Assembly (NCBI GenBank): GCA_002256205.1
Contig: NKIW01000003.1
Span: 463,674-527,673 of the forward strand
Direction: 5' to 3'
Source of the DNA: Rhizobiales bacterium PAR1
GTDB lineage: Bacteria > Pseudomonadota > Alphaproteobacteria > Rhizobiales > Beijerinckiaceae
Length of the DNA: 64,000 bases
Positions 28,284 to 36,577 of this stretch are shown here, in pieces. The position numbers and the translations under genes are program-made. Every line of letters starts with the position of its first letter. Position 1 is the first letter of the stretch. The notes beneath the pieces were generated by a model that worked only from the letters and a program-made list of their open reading frames with translations, made no database searches and had not been told where the DNA came from.

Positions 28284-29327
28284 TCAGGACGAAATGCTGT
28301 GCACGCGTTCCGCAAGCGGCGGCAGAAAATCCGGCATGAAGATCTCGTCAAGCGCAGGGCGACGCTTCAGTCGGTTCGTCTCGGTGATCAGCGCGATGGC
28401 GCGGGTCATCCGGGCAGGGTCGATCGCTCCGATCCCGATACGCTTGCCGTCAGGGTGTGCCATTTCAATCTCGTACGTGGTCTTGAGGCGCAGCATCTCG
28501 GCTGGTCGGTCGTTCCATGGCGCGCGGCGCATCACCGCGTCGATGCCGGCCTCCGGCGTTTGAACAGCGGCTACCAACCCGCGATTGAAGGCGCGGACCA
28601 CGCTGGCAATCGCCTCGCGGTTCTCCTTCAAAACCTTGCGCGAGACCATCAGCGTGCTGCCGTAAAGGTCTGGCACATGCTCGGAAAAGCGGAGGTGCCG
28701 AAGGCGGTTGTTCAGATCCTTGCCGCCTTCTGCCATCGCGGAAGCAATCGTGCTGACATAGCCGAACACGCCATGAACGTTCTCCGAGCCCAGCATCGTC
28801 TCGACCTGCGCCCGCATGCCACCGCCGAAGGTCCGGATCGTGACCTTGCTGGCATCCACGCCGTTGACCTTACAGAAGGCCGGGAAGGTCTTGAGTGCGA
28901 CATCACTGGAATGGCCGAGCAGTGTCTTGCCCTCAAGATCCTTCGGTGAACGGATCGGGCCGGCGGCGTTCAGGGCAATGGTTGACGGTGAGGCATTGAA
29001 GAGCGCGAAGATGCCCACAGGCGCCTTCTGTGGATGCTCGGCCGCAACCTCGATCAGAGAATTGATATCGCCGTAGCCGAAATCAAAATCGGCAGCGAAC
29101 ATGCGCGGAGCGGCAGTATATGCGCCGCCGCCTTGCGTGAATTCGATCTCGATCCCTTCCTCAGCCAGATATCCGCGATCCTGCGCGAGCAGCAGGAAGG
29201 ATTGCGGCCCGGAAAAGGAGGTGTTCAAAACCATCCGGAACCGCTTCGTTCGCTTCTGGGCAAGGGCAGGCGCGGCAATCATTGCAGCGCCGATCACGCC
29301 TGTCGCAAGAAGAACGCGCCGTTTCAT
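28284..29327 (-). CDS. NMT1/TauA-like ABC solute-binding protein, copy 1 of a tandem pair
   Basis: This 347-residue exported receptor has signal peptide MKRRVLLATGVIGAAMIAAPALA, then QKRTKRFRMVLNTSFSGPQSFLLLAQDRGYLAEEG. ATG at 29327 has GGAG about 7 bases upstream. It lies 34 bases before its paralogue and is co-transcribed with it. Shared blocks over the whole length show a tandem duplication followed by divergence, especially in the ligand-facing segments (GGGAYTAAPR versus GGGAAVVVPQ). The partner membrane proteins must be encoded elsewhere or are lost. Confidence 0.88.
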   Translation of the reverse strand: MKRRVLLATGVIGAAMIAAPALAQKRTKRFRMVLNTSFSGPQSFLLLAQDRGYLAEEGIEIEFTQGGGAYTAAPRMFAADFDFGYGDINSLIEVAAEHPQKAPVGIFALFNASPSTIALNAAGPIRSPKDLEGKTLLGHSSDVALKTFPAFCKVNGVDASKVTIRTFGGGMRAQVETMLGSENVHGVFGYVSTIASAMAEGGKDLNNRLRHLRFSEHVPDLYGSTLMVSRKVLKENREAIASVVRAFNRGLVAAVQTPEAGIDAVMRRAPWNDRPAEMLRLKTTYEIEMAHPDGKRIGIGAIDPARMTRAIALITETNRLKRRPALDEIFMPDFLPPLAERVHSISS

Positions 29328-29772
29328 CGCTGGCTCCATCGCTGTCCCGTTTCGGCATCTAGCGGCCTCGCGGATGAGCTAGCAAGGACTCAGGATTTGC
29401 ATAGACGCGGAGTTCCTTTGCGCTGAACGCATCACGCTTTCGGTGTGGTGGAGGATCGCTGTGCCTGGCAGGGGCGCTGTCAGATAAAAGTGCGCTTGCC
29501 GACCACTGGCGCGAGGTACAAATTTTTGTCTGCCCGGTTCCTGGCGCTTCGCCTTACGATGAGGGAGTTTTTCCTAAAAGCGCGACTTTCTGATCGCACT
29601 GACCATGTTCCGCCCGGCGGGGTGAGGACCGGAAAACCCCCATGCGGGCGAGGGGGCGGCAAAGAACCCAGATCCGCTGAATGGCGTGCGTTTCGACTGG
29701 GGGGGGAACCAAAGGCAGGCGAGATCGGTTTCAGGTGTCTCACACTTCCCACACACTCAAAGGATCGCTGCG
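29328..29772. other. 445-base intergenic region, nothing recognised
   Basis: Divergent region between the binding-protein pair and the HdeD-like gene. No gene, clear operator or RNA was recognised; promoters for both directions are expected here. Confidence 0.5.
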
Positions 29773-30378
29773 ATGGACACCACCATGGAACAGGCAAGCC
29801 AGCGCTTGCGTGATCAGGATACCCTTTCGGATATCTCTCGGTTGAAGCCGGGCTGGATCCTCGCTTTCGGCATTTTGCTCGCGGTGCTCGGCGCCTTCGC
29901 TCTGGCAAGCGTGATCACGGCGACGATTGCATCGGTTTATTTCGTCGCGATTAGCATGGTGATTGCTGGCGCCGCGCATATGGTGATGGCGTTTCAGGCG
30001 AAGTCTTTCTGGTCCGGGTCGACCTGGTTTTTGACAGGGATTTTCTATTCGGCAGCCGGACTTCTGGCCTCTTCCAATCCTTTGCTCGCGGCCACCGGTC
30101 TGACATTACTGCTGGGCATTGCGCTTGTCGCGAGTGGCATTGTTCGCCTCGTGATCGCCTTCCAGATGCGATCCGGGACAGCATGGGGATGGGTCGTGCT
30201 TTCTGCATTGATCACAGCGTTGCTCGGGATCACGGTCCTCTCGCAATGGCCTGCATCAGGCCTTTATGTGCTTGGCACTTTCCTCAGCATTGATCTCCTC
30301 TTCACGGGCGCAAGCTGGCTGGCGCTCGGTTCAGCCCTACTGTCGCGCCAGATACTTTCCAGCCTTGTACAGGCCTGA
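29773..30378 (+). CDS. HdeD-family membrane protein
   Basis: This 201-residue inner-membrane protein has six hydrophobic segments arranged as repeated pairs. Markers are LKPGWILAFGILLAVLGAFAL near residue 25 and the later WGWVVLSALITALLGITVL. This is the HdeD/DUF308 family, linked in enterobacteria to acid resistance at high cell density. ATG at 29773 follows AAAGGA. It opens a group of small genes with stress-like roles that continues to phaC. The exact role is inferred from the family. Confidence 0.88.
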   Translation: MDTTMEQASQRLRDQDTLSDISRLKPGWILAFGILLAVLGAFALASVITATIASVYFVAISMVIAGAAHMVMAFQAKSFWSGSTWFLTGIFYSAAGLLASSNPLLAATGLTLLLGIALVASGIVRLVIAFQMRSGTAWGWVVLSALITALLGITVLSQWPASGLYVLGTFLSIDLLFTGASWLALGSALLSRQILSSLVQA

Positions 30379-30550
30379 CCAATGGTCATCGTAGGTCCAC
30401 CAATTCTGAAAGGGTGATGCCCGGCTGACAGGCGAACATTGCTTGTCGGAGCAGCAGGGGTGGCCTTGGCGGGAGCCAGTACCACCTCTCATTTCTCTCT
30501 CGGAACGTGAGCCATGACACCATCCTCCCACAAGTGACACGGGACACGCG

Positions 30551-31252
30551 ATGATCGACCCTGATGCCAACATCCTGAGCCGCCTGCCGCAAGTTGTTTT
30601 AGACCTTGCGCTCAGTCATGGCGCCGATCCCGCCTATACCTTTGATGCCGTCGGGTTTTCACAGCGCGGTTCGATGCGGGTCAGTCTGAAATCCCGGTTT
30701 TGGCTCCCTTTCACCGCCCGCCAGACGATGTCGATCAAGTCGTGCGCGTTCACGTGGAACGCCCGGTTCCTGCCGCTCGGCTACATGACCGTGACCGATG
30801 AACTCGTGGATGGCGGCGGACGGCTCGATGTCACTGCACTCGGCATTTTTCCTGTGGCCCGCTCGAAGCCAGGTGCGGCTCTGGCACGGGGCGAACTCAT
30901 CCGGTACCTCGCCGAATTGCCTCTTGTGCCAGACGCGATCCTGCATAACCGCGACCTCGACTGGCGCGAGATTGATGCGTCCACCATCGCTGTTACGTCC
31001 GGCTCCGACGATACCGCCTGTGAGGTCATTCTGGGCCTTGGACCGGATCGGCGCATCGTCAGCGCCTTCTGCGCCAACCGCGCGGCGAGCACCACGCCTC
31101 CCTTTGTGTCGATGCCGTGGCGGGGTGTTTTCTCCGATTATCGCCAGGTGAGTGGCCGATGGATTCCCACCGCCGCACAGGTGGGGTGGGTCATCAATGG
31201 AAGGGAGGAGAGTTACTGGCAGGGCCGCAATCAGAGTTGGGAGCCCTTGTGA
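30551..31252 (+). CDS. DUF6544-family protein
   Basis: This 233-residue protein lacks a signal peptide. The order of blocks fits the DUF6544 (formerly DUF6920) family: GSMRVSLKSRFWLPFTARQTMS, then DGGGRLDVTALGIFPVA, ELIRYLAELPLVPDAILHN, and the end FSDYRQVSGRWIPTAAQVGW. The family has no known function and often forms a lipocalin-like beta barrel in predictions. It lies downstream of the HdeD gene in the same direction (172-base gap). Its 3' end overlaps the frame of the convergent MoaF-like fragment. Confidence 0.75.
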   Translation: MIDPDANILSRLPQVVLDLALSHGADPAYTFDAVGFSQRGSMRVSLKSRFWLPFTARQTMSIKSCAFTWNARFLPLGYMTVTDELVDGGGRLDVTALGIFPVARSKPGAALARGELIRYLAELPLVPDAILHNRDLDWREIDASTIAVTSGSDDTACEVILGLGPDRRIVSAFCANRAASTTPPFVSMPWRGVFSDYRQVSGRWIPTAAQVGWVINGREESYWQGRNQSWEPL

Positions 31253-31496
31253 CCTTCAAGAGCCCTAGTCTTCTAAACGCTTTGAGCATCCGGTTCTGCG
31301 CCAACCCATCGGGACCGCGAGGGACCGTTTTGGGACGCAACTCGGTCCGGGTAATCTCCACCGTAGTTGCATCCGCAAGACCGCCATCGGGTTGGATCGC
31401 CCTGAAGCTCATTGAAGTCTGGGAATGAAAATCGAGCTGGAAAGTGAACTGCCCAAAATCCGCCTTCCACTGCTGCCCGATAATGTTTGCCTTCAT
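31194..31496 (-). pseudogene. MoaF-like C-terminal-domain protein, truncated
   Basis: ATG at 31496 follows a strong AAGGAAGGAG. The first 55 or so residues, MKANIIGQQWKADFGQFTFQ and on to TVEITRTELRP, match the single-domain MoaF-type lipocalin proteins. After that point the sequence no longer fits, and the frame runs into the end of the convergent DUF6544 gene. The second half of the barrel is missing, so the product is probably non-functional, although the translation start looks fresh. It follows the SnoaL-like gene on the same strand and was likely co-transcribed with it. Confidence 0.6.
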
Positions 31497-31575
31497 GCTC
31501 CTTCCTTGTGTTTGAACAAGACTGCTCGACCGTGCGAAGCTACGGCTTCGCACGGTGATATTGTCTGATTTCGCG

Positions 31576-32346
31576 TCAGAATTTGCCATTGGCGTGCGGC
31601 ATCTCGCTCGGGATGGCCGAGATCGTATCCCAATGCTCGGCAATTTTGCCGTCCTCGATCCGGAACAGGTCGAAGAAGGCGGTAGGGGTCGTCCCCAATT
31701 TGCCCTCGGAGGCGGTGAAGATGAAATTGCCTTCCGCCACAATGATCGGGGTGCGCGCATAGCTCATGGCTTGCCCGGCGTCGGCAAAAGCCTTCAGAGC
31801 GGCGCCAAGCCCGTCCAACCCGTCCGCAACCAGCGGGTTGTGCTGGATGTAGGTCGTGGTCGAAATATATTCCGTGACCTTTTCAGGCGCTGCGCCCTGA
31901 AGCACATCGCGGATGAAGCCCTCGATCAGGGTCTTGTTGTGGGCGGTCTTGTTATGGTCCGTGATCTGGGTCGGGCCGTCCGTCATGCCGTTGCCGGACG
32001 CAGTCTTGCTCACCAGCGGCTGCAAGTTGTCCCAGTGTTCGGCGACCTTGCCGTCCTCGACGCGGAAGACATCGAAGGCCACGAGCGTCTCGCCTCCAAA
32101 AGCCTGAGCGTTTTCATATGTCACGTGCAGGACGACGAGATTGCCTTCTGCAATCACGCGGTGGATGGTGCTCCTGATGCCGCTCTCTTTCAGGGCGGGG
32201 ATAAAGCCAAGGATTGGCGCAGCGCCAGTGGGGACAGCGACATTGTGTTGCCGGTAATCCTCGGCCAGCAGGTTCTTGGCCGCTACCGCGTCAAAATCGG
32301 TAAAAATGGCGCGAACAGCGCTCAGCGCGATGTCTTTAGGGGGCAT
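31576..32346 (-). CDS. Tandem SnoaL/NTF2-like domain protein
   Basis: This 256-residue protein has two copies of the NTF2-like alpha+beta barrel (about residues 8-110 and 135-245). Each carries the SnoaL-like pattern: EDYRQHN... FRVEDGKVAEHWDNLQ in the first, TYIQHNP... FRIEDGKIAEHWD in the second. Relatives include polyketide cyclase-like and steroid-isomerase-like proteins. GGAGA precedes the ATG. It is divergent from an HxlR regulator with a palindrome between them, so redox or electrophile control is plausible. No substrate can be named. Confidence 0.87.
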   Translation of the reverse strand: MPPKDIALSAVRAIFTDFDAVAAKNLLAEDYRQHNVAVPTGAAPILGFIPALKESGIRSTIHRVIAEGNLVVLHVTYENAQAFGGETLVAFDVFRVEDGKVAEHWDNLQPLVSKTASGNGMTDGPTQITDHNKTAHNKTLIEGFIRDVLQGAAPEKVTEYISTTTYIQHNPLVADGLDGLGAALKAFADAGQAMSYARTPIIVAEGNFIFTASEGKLGTTPTAFFDLFRIEDGKIAEHWDTISAIPSEMPHANGKF

Positions 32347-32383
32347 TCGGCGTCTCCTTCAAGGGTTCCCAAGTTGGGTGCTT

Positions 32384-32400
32384 TTGAAGTATTATTTCAA
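32384..32400. promoter_or_regulatory. Palindrome between SnoaL-like gene and hxlR-type gene
   Basis: TTGAAGTATTATTTCAA is a 17-base imperfect palindrome (TTGAA-n-TA-n-TA-n-TTCAA). It lies in the 91-base divergent gap, where HxlR proteins normally bind. It sits in an AT-rich patch that also suits overlapping promoters. Binding by the adjacent regulator is inferred. Confidence 0.6.
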
Positions 32401-32437
32401 TACCAAGTGTCAATAACGCACCAAAAGGGAACCTGGT

Positions 32438-32857
32438 ATGCTCCGCATTACCGTCACCACCGAAGAGGAAAGCGGGCTTTGTCCGGTCCGGAGCATTCTC
32501 AGTACGGTCACCGGCAAATGGAGTTCGCTTATCCTGCTCGCGCTCGAGGACGGCCCGATGCGGTTTTCCGCGATTAAGCGGACGATTGGCGACATTACCC
32601 AGCGTGTCTTGACGGAAAATCTGCGGGCTCTCGAACGCGACGGGTATGTGACGCGCGAGGTCGTCCCTGGTCCCCCAGTCGAAGTGCATTATGAACTCAC
32701 GAAAACAGGGGCTAATCTCGTGGCCCGCTTCATCCCGCTCGTGACATGGGCAGCCGAGCACTATGAGACCGTACAAGCCGCGCGGCAGAAGTACGATGCG
32801 GTTCATGGCATTGCCGGACCAACGGTAGCGCCTTCAAGTCCAGCGCCGAGTAAGTAA
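32438..32857 (+). CDS. HxlR-family transcriptional regulator
   Basis: This 139-residue winged-helix regulator of the HxlR/DUF24 type shows CPVRSILSTVTGKWSSLILLALEDGPMRFSAIKRTIGDITQRVLTENLR in separate conserved blocks. The cysteine in GLCPVR (C15) is at the site where redox-sensing members (such as HypR or YodB) react with electrophiles. The wing VHYELTKTGANL is intact. AAAGGGA precedes the ATG. It probably controls the divergent SnoaL-like and MoaF-like genes and itself. Confidence 0.93.
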   Translation: MLRITVTTEEESGLCPVRSILSTVTGKWSSLILLALEDGPMRFSAIKRTIGDITQRVLTENLRALERDGYVTREVVPGPPVEVHYELTKTGANLVARFIPLVTWAAEHYETVQAARQKYDAVHGIAGPTVAPSSPAPSK

Positions 32858-33087
32858 CGATAAGGTCCTTACTGCTGCGTTTGCTATCAGTCTTGATGAC
32901 TTGATAGTTTGAATAGCTGCTTTGAGGTGCATAGGCGAACCTGTAGACAATATGATTTTACGTATTTGCTGAAAAACCGTTCATTGAAGGCGATTGCCGA
33001 GGCCCGGGACGCTGCGAAGAGATATGCGGTGCAACGCGCAACCAGTCGAACCTTGGTTGCTAGACGTCCCGGTTCATGTGGGATGGA

Positions 33088-34935
33088 TTATTGTTGAAGC
33101 ACATAGACGCCTGGCGCGTCTCCAAACAGTGCATCGCCAGCTTTGGCTGCACCCATGGTGGGGGGCTGGGTCAGATCGCCGGACCTTTCCTTTAGCCATG
33201 CTGACCACTCGAGCCACCATGAGCCGTCCTTTCGGGGTGCCGCCGCGATCCAGGTATCCGGATCAGGCTGATGATCAGCACTTAAATGGGTCTTGACCTG
33301 AAAACTGCGTCCGGTATGGCCGGGCTCCGAGACGATGCCCGCATTGTGACCGCCCGTGGTCAGAACGAAGGTGACTTCCGTCTCGGTGAGAAGGTGAATC
33401 TTGAAGACCGAACGCCAAGGCGCGACATGATCATGCGTTGTGCTAACGGCAAAAATTGGCGTGCGGATATCCGTCAGCGCAACCGGCTTGCCATCCGCCT
33501 TATACCGGCCTTCGGCCAAATCATTGTCGAGGAACAGCTTGCGCAGATACTCCGAGTGCATGCGAAAAGGCATGCGCGTTCCGTCCGCGTTCCAGGCCAT
33601 CAAATCATTCATGCCTGAGCGCTCACCCAGCATGTACTGATGAATCATGCGCGACCAGATGAGATCGTTTGAGCGCAAGAGCTGGAATGTCCCTGCCATC
33701 TGCTTTGTATCGAGGAAGCCTTGCTCCCACATCATATCCTCGAGAAAGGTGAGTTGGCTTTCGTTGATGAAGAGCATCAGTTCGCCCGCCTCGGTGAAAT
33801 CGGTCTGCGCGGCCATAATGGTCATGGATTTAACGCGCTCGTCGCCATCCCGAGCCATCGCGGCGGCAGCGATGGAGAGCAGCGTGCCGCCAAGGCAGTA
33901 GCCGACAGCATGCACAGGCTGATCCGGAACAACCGTATTGAGCACCTCGAATGCCGCCATGACGCCGAGTTTCCGGTAGTCTTCCATGCCGAGATCCCGA
34001 TCATTCTGATCGGGGTTTTTCCAAGAGATCATGAAGACCGTAAATCCCTGGTCTGTAAGGAATTTCACCAGTGAATTCTCAGGTGAAAGGTCGAGGATAT
34101 AGTACTTCATAATCCATGCCGGCACGATCAGCACGGGCTCGGGACGGACAAGCTCTGTTGTCGGGAAATATTGGATGAGCTCGATCAGACGGTTGCGATA
34201 GATCACCTTTCCGGGTGTGGCGGCGATATTGCGCCCAATCTCGAAGGCCTCCACACCTACGGGCTTCTTGCCAGAACGGTCACGCTCCCAGTCCTCAAGC
34301 AGGTTCTGGGTTCCGCGGACGAGATTCATGCCGCCCTCTGCGACGGTGTGCTGGAGAAGTTCGGGATTCGTCAGCAGGAAATTGGACGGCGACATCATGT
34401 CGAGAATCTGTCTCGAAGCGAACTCTATGACGTTCTCATGTTGCTTCGTGACGCCGCGCACGCCCGTGGTTGCGTTGTGCCACCACTGCTGTTGCAGGAG
34501 AAAACTCTGATACATCAGACTGTAGGGCCATTTCTGCCAGGCATCACCAACGAAGCGACGGTCCTGCGGTAGCGGGTCGATGCACCGCTCGGTCGTGCCC
34601 GCCTGCATGGCACAAACCCCGAGATGATGCGCCAGGCGGATTGATTTGCGGGTGGCTTTCTCGATGAGCTGGGCCTGCTTTCCGGGCGATGCCACGAGAT
34701 GCGTTGCCCAATCCAGATAGGCCTCCGCCATGGCCGCAGGTGATAGTCCCGCTGTAAAGCGCGCCGCGTAAGCATGCAGCGAGCGGTCAATCCTATCGCC
34801 CATCATAGTCACCGCAGAGGGTTCGTCTCCCTCGACCTCCGCCGGCATTTCGGGTTGATAGGAGCCACTTTTGACCCGCCCTCTGTCATCCTTCGGCATC
34901 AAAAGGGTTTCCGCCAGCTTGTCTCGCACGGTCAT
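33088..34935 (-). CDS. phaC: Poly(3-hydroxyalkanoate) synthase, PhaC type
   Basis: This 615-residue alpha/beta-hydrolase-like polymerase makes PHA storage polyester from hydroxyacyl-CoA on granule surfaces. The nucleophile is C347 in the lipase-like box VGYCLGG. The aspartate is in TTHDHVAPW and the histidine in GGHNAGI. N-terminal domain blocks (QKWPYSLMYQSFLL, FLLTNPELLQ) are those of class I and related synthases. Length is normal. Upstream, at 34996-35011, is a FixK/FNR-like palindrome. No phaA, phaB, phasin or depolymerase gene is adjacent; a zinc alcohol dehydrogenase lies upstream on the same strand. Confidence 0.95.
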   Translation of the reverse strand: MTVRDKLAETLLMPKDDRGRVKSGSYQPEMPAEVEGDEPSAVTMMGDRIDRSLHAYAARFTAGLSPAAMAEAYLDWATHLVASPGKQAQLIEKATRKSIRLAHHLGVCAMQAGTTERCIDPLPQDRRFVGDAWQKWPYSLMYQSFLLQQQWWHNATTGVRGVTKQHENVIEFASRQILDMMSPSNFLLTNPELLQHTVAEGGMNLVRGTQNLLEDWERDRSGKKPVGVEAFEIGRNIAATPGKVIYRNRLIELIQYFPTTELVRPEPVLIVPAWIMKYYILDLSPENSLVKFLTDQGFTVFMISWKNPDQNDRDLGMEDYRKLGVMAAFEVLNTVVPDQPVHAVGYCLGGTLLSIAAAAMARDGDERVKSMTIMAAQTDFTEAGELMLFINESQLTFLEDMMWEQGFLDTKQMAGTFQLLRSNDLIWSRMIHQYMLGERSGMNDLMAWNADGTRMPFRMHSEYLRKLFLDNDLAEGRYKADGKPVALTDIRTPIFAVSTTHDHVAPWRSVFKIHLLTETEVTFVLTTGGHNAGIVSEPGHTGRSFQVKTHLSADHQPDPDTWIAAAPRKDGSWWLEWSAWLKERSGDLTQPPTMGAAKAGDALFGDAPGVYVLQQ

Positions 34936-34995
34936 TGTCGTGGCTCCAGAATTTTAGTGCCCCAAGCAAGGGTGCGCTTTTTTCGCGCGACGTCC

Positions 34996-35011
34996 ACTGA
35001 TCCAGATCAGT
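34996..35011. promoter_or_regulatory. FNR/FixK-like site upstream of phaC
   Basis: ACTGATCCAGATCAGT closely matches the anaerobox TTGAT-N4-ATCAA, with the outermost T/A replaced by C/G. It is centred about 68 bases before the phaC start codon and downstream of the alcohol dehydrogenase stop. The position suits activation of phaC by an FNR/FixK protein under low oxygen. This is inference from the motif. Confidence 0.5.
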
Positions 35012-35047
35012 CCCAGCGGGATCAACTCTGCGCGGTTGTGCGCGTCG

Positions 35048-36085
35048 CTAGGCAGAAATGATCACCTTCAGCGCCTTGGTGTTAGCCGCATGGGCAAAGG
35101 TCTCGTAGGCATCGAGGATCTCGCTGAATTTGAAGTGATGGGTGATCAGCTGCTTGGCATTGATCTTCCCTGATTTGACGACATTGAGCAGCATCTGCGT
35201 GCTCACAGTATCGACAAGACGGGTGGTGATCGAAATGTTGCGATCCCAGAGGAGTTCGAGATGCAGATCGACCTTGGTGCCGTGCACCCCGATATTGGCG
35301 ATTGTGCCACCGGGAGCAATGATCTGCTGGCAGATCTCGAAGGTTGCAGGGATCCCAACAGCCTCAATGGCCGTGTCGACGCCGCGTTCTGCGGTCATCT
35401 TCAGGACGGCTTGCATCGCGTGCCCGTCGGTACTGTTGATCGTGGCGGTCGCGCCGAATTTTCTGGCAACTTCCAACCGATTTTCATCGAGATCGATCAT
35501 GATAATCTCGGCAGGTGAATAGAACTGGGCCGTCAGCAAGGCAGCCAGACCAATTGGTCCAGCGCCAACGATGGCGACGGTCGAGCCGGGCGCCACTTTG
35601 CCGTTGAGAACGCCACATTCGAAGCCCGTGGGGAGAATGTCGCTCAGCATGACGAGCGCCTCTTCATCCGAACCTGCGGGAATCGGGTAGAGGCTGGTGT
35701 CTGCGTGCGGCGTCCGCACATATTCAGCCTGCGTGCCGTCGATGGTGTTTCCGAGGATCCACCCGCCGGTTGTGCAATGCGAGTACATGCCGCGACGGCA
35801 ATAGCTGCATTTGCCGCACGAGGAGATGCAGGAGATCAGAACGCGATCCCCTTTGCGAAAGCTCGTTACAGCTGAACCGACAGCTTCGATCGTCCCGACA
35901 CCTTCGTGGCCCAAGATACGACCGGGTTTGCACGACGCGACATCGCCCTTGAGAATGTGGAGATCCGTGCCGCAGATGGTCGTTTTAACCATCTTGATGA
36001 TGGCATCGCCGGGCTCTTGAATGGTGGGCATCGGACGCTCTTCAACTGCTTTTTGGCCCGACCCCTGATAAACGAAAGCTTTCAA
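35048..36085 (-). CDS. Zinc-dependent alcohol dehydrogenase (MDR family)
   Basis: This 345-residue medium-chain dehydrogenase interconverts an alcohol and an aldehyde or ketone with NAD(P). Catalytic zinc ligands are in TTICGTDLH and ILGHEGVG. The structural zinc has four cysteines in SSCGKCSYCRRGMYSHC. The coenzyme motif is GAGPIGLAALL. The start is a TTG at 36085: AGGAG lies about 6 bases upstream and no ATG alternative fits. It precedes phaC on the same strand with a 112-base gap containing the FNR-like box. It may belong to a low-oxygen metabolic set with phaC. Confidence 0.93.
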   Translation of the reverse strand: MKAFVYQGSGQKAVEERPMPTIQEPGDAIIKMVKTTICGTDLHILKGDVASCKPGRILGHEGVGTIEAVGSAVTSFRKGDRVLISCISSCGKCSYCRRGMYSHCTTGGWILGNTIDGTQAEYVRTPHADTSLYPIPAGSDEEALVMLSDILPTGFECGVLNGKVAPGSTVAIVGAGPIGLAALLTAQFYSPAEIIMIDLDENRLEVARKFGATATINSTDGHAMQAVLKMTAERGVDTAIEAVGIPATFEICQQIIAPGGTIANIGVHGTKVDLHLELLWDRNISITTRLVDTVSTQMLLNVVKSGKINAKQLITHHFKFSEILDAYETFAHAANTKALKVIISA

Positions 36086-36255
36086 AATATGCTCCTGATC
36101 TCTATGGCGCCGGCAATGCCGTCACTCTGGTGCCGATGCTTCAAAAAGGGGGCGGTGACCGCGAAAACAGCCCTCCCTGCTGCGGGATGCGGCTGACAAG
36201 GCGCTGGCGGCAAGTGATCCTTTGTTGATCGAACTTGGCGCCGAAGCAGTAGCGC

Positions 36256-36276
36256 AGGTAGAATCGGAATCTACCT
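36256..36276. repeat. Inverted repeat upstream of the alcohol dehydrogenase
   Basis: AGGTAGA-ATCGGAA-TCTACCT has perfect 7-base arms, about 170 bases upstream of the TTG start. It has no T-run and could be an operator or a chance repeat. Confidence 0.35.
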
Positions 36277-36379
36277 AGGCAGTGGGCCGCCACCCCAAAT
36301 ACAACGCTGCAAGGGATGCTGGTGATACCGCGCGGCGACCTGCCGGGAATGAACCGCTCCGGTTTTCCGATGCAGATGC

Positions 36380-36455
36380 TGGCCGTTCGATGAGGTCTTC
36401 GTGAAGATCAACGGAACGGCACTATCTCTGGCACGCGCTCACACCACGGGCCATC
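36380..36455 (+). pseudogene. IS6-family transposase remnant
   Basis: FDEVFVKING followed, after a shift of one base, by RHYLWHAL corresponds to the HLDEVFVKINGERHYLWRA block of IS6 transposases, including the first DDE aspartate. Only about 25 codons survive. The fragment overlaps in content with the one at 16012. The remaining bases from 36086 to 36577 show no gene. Confidence 0.75.
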
Positions 36456-36577
36456 TTCAAGGAACACCGTGCCGCCGTTCTCATCGAGGGGCACCAGCTT
36501 TACATTTCATGATCAAAGCCGGGGTAGGGCACTTTCTGATACTATTTGGGATTGTTCGACCGCGCCTCTTTTCGCGC

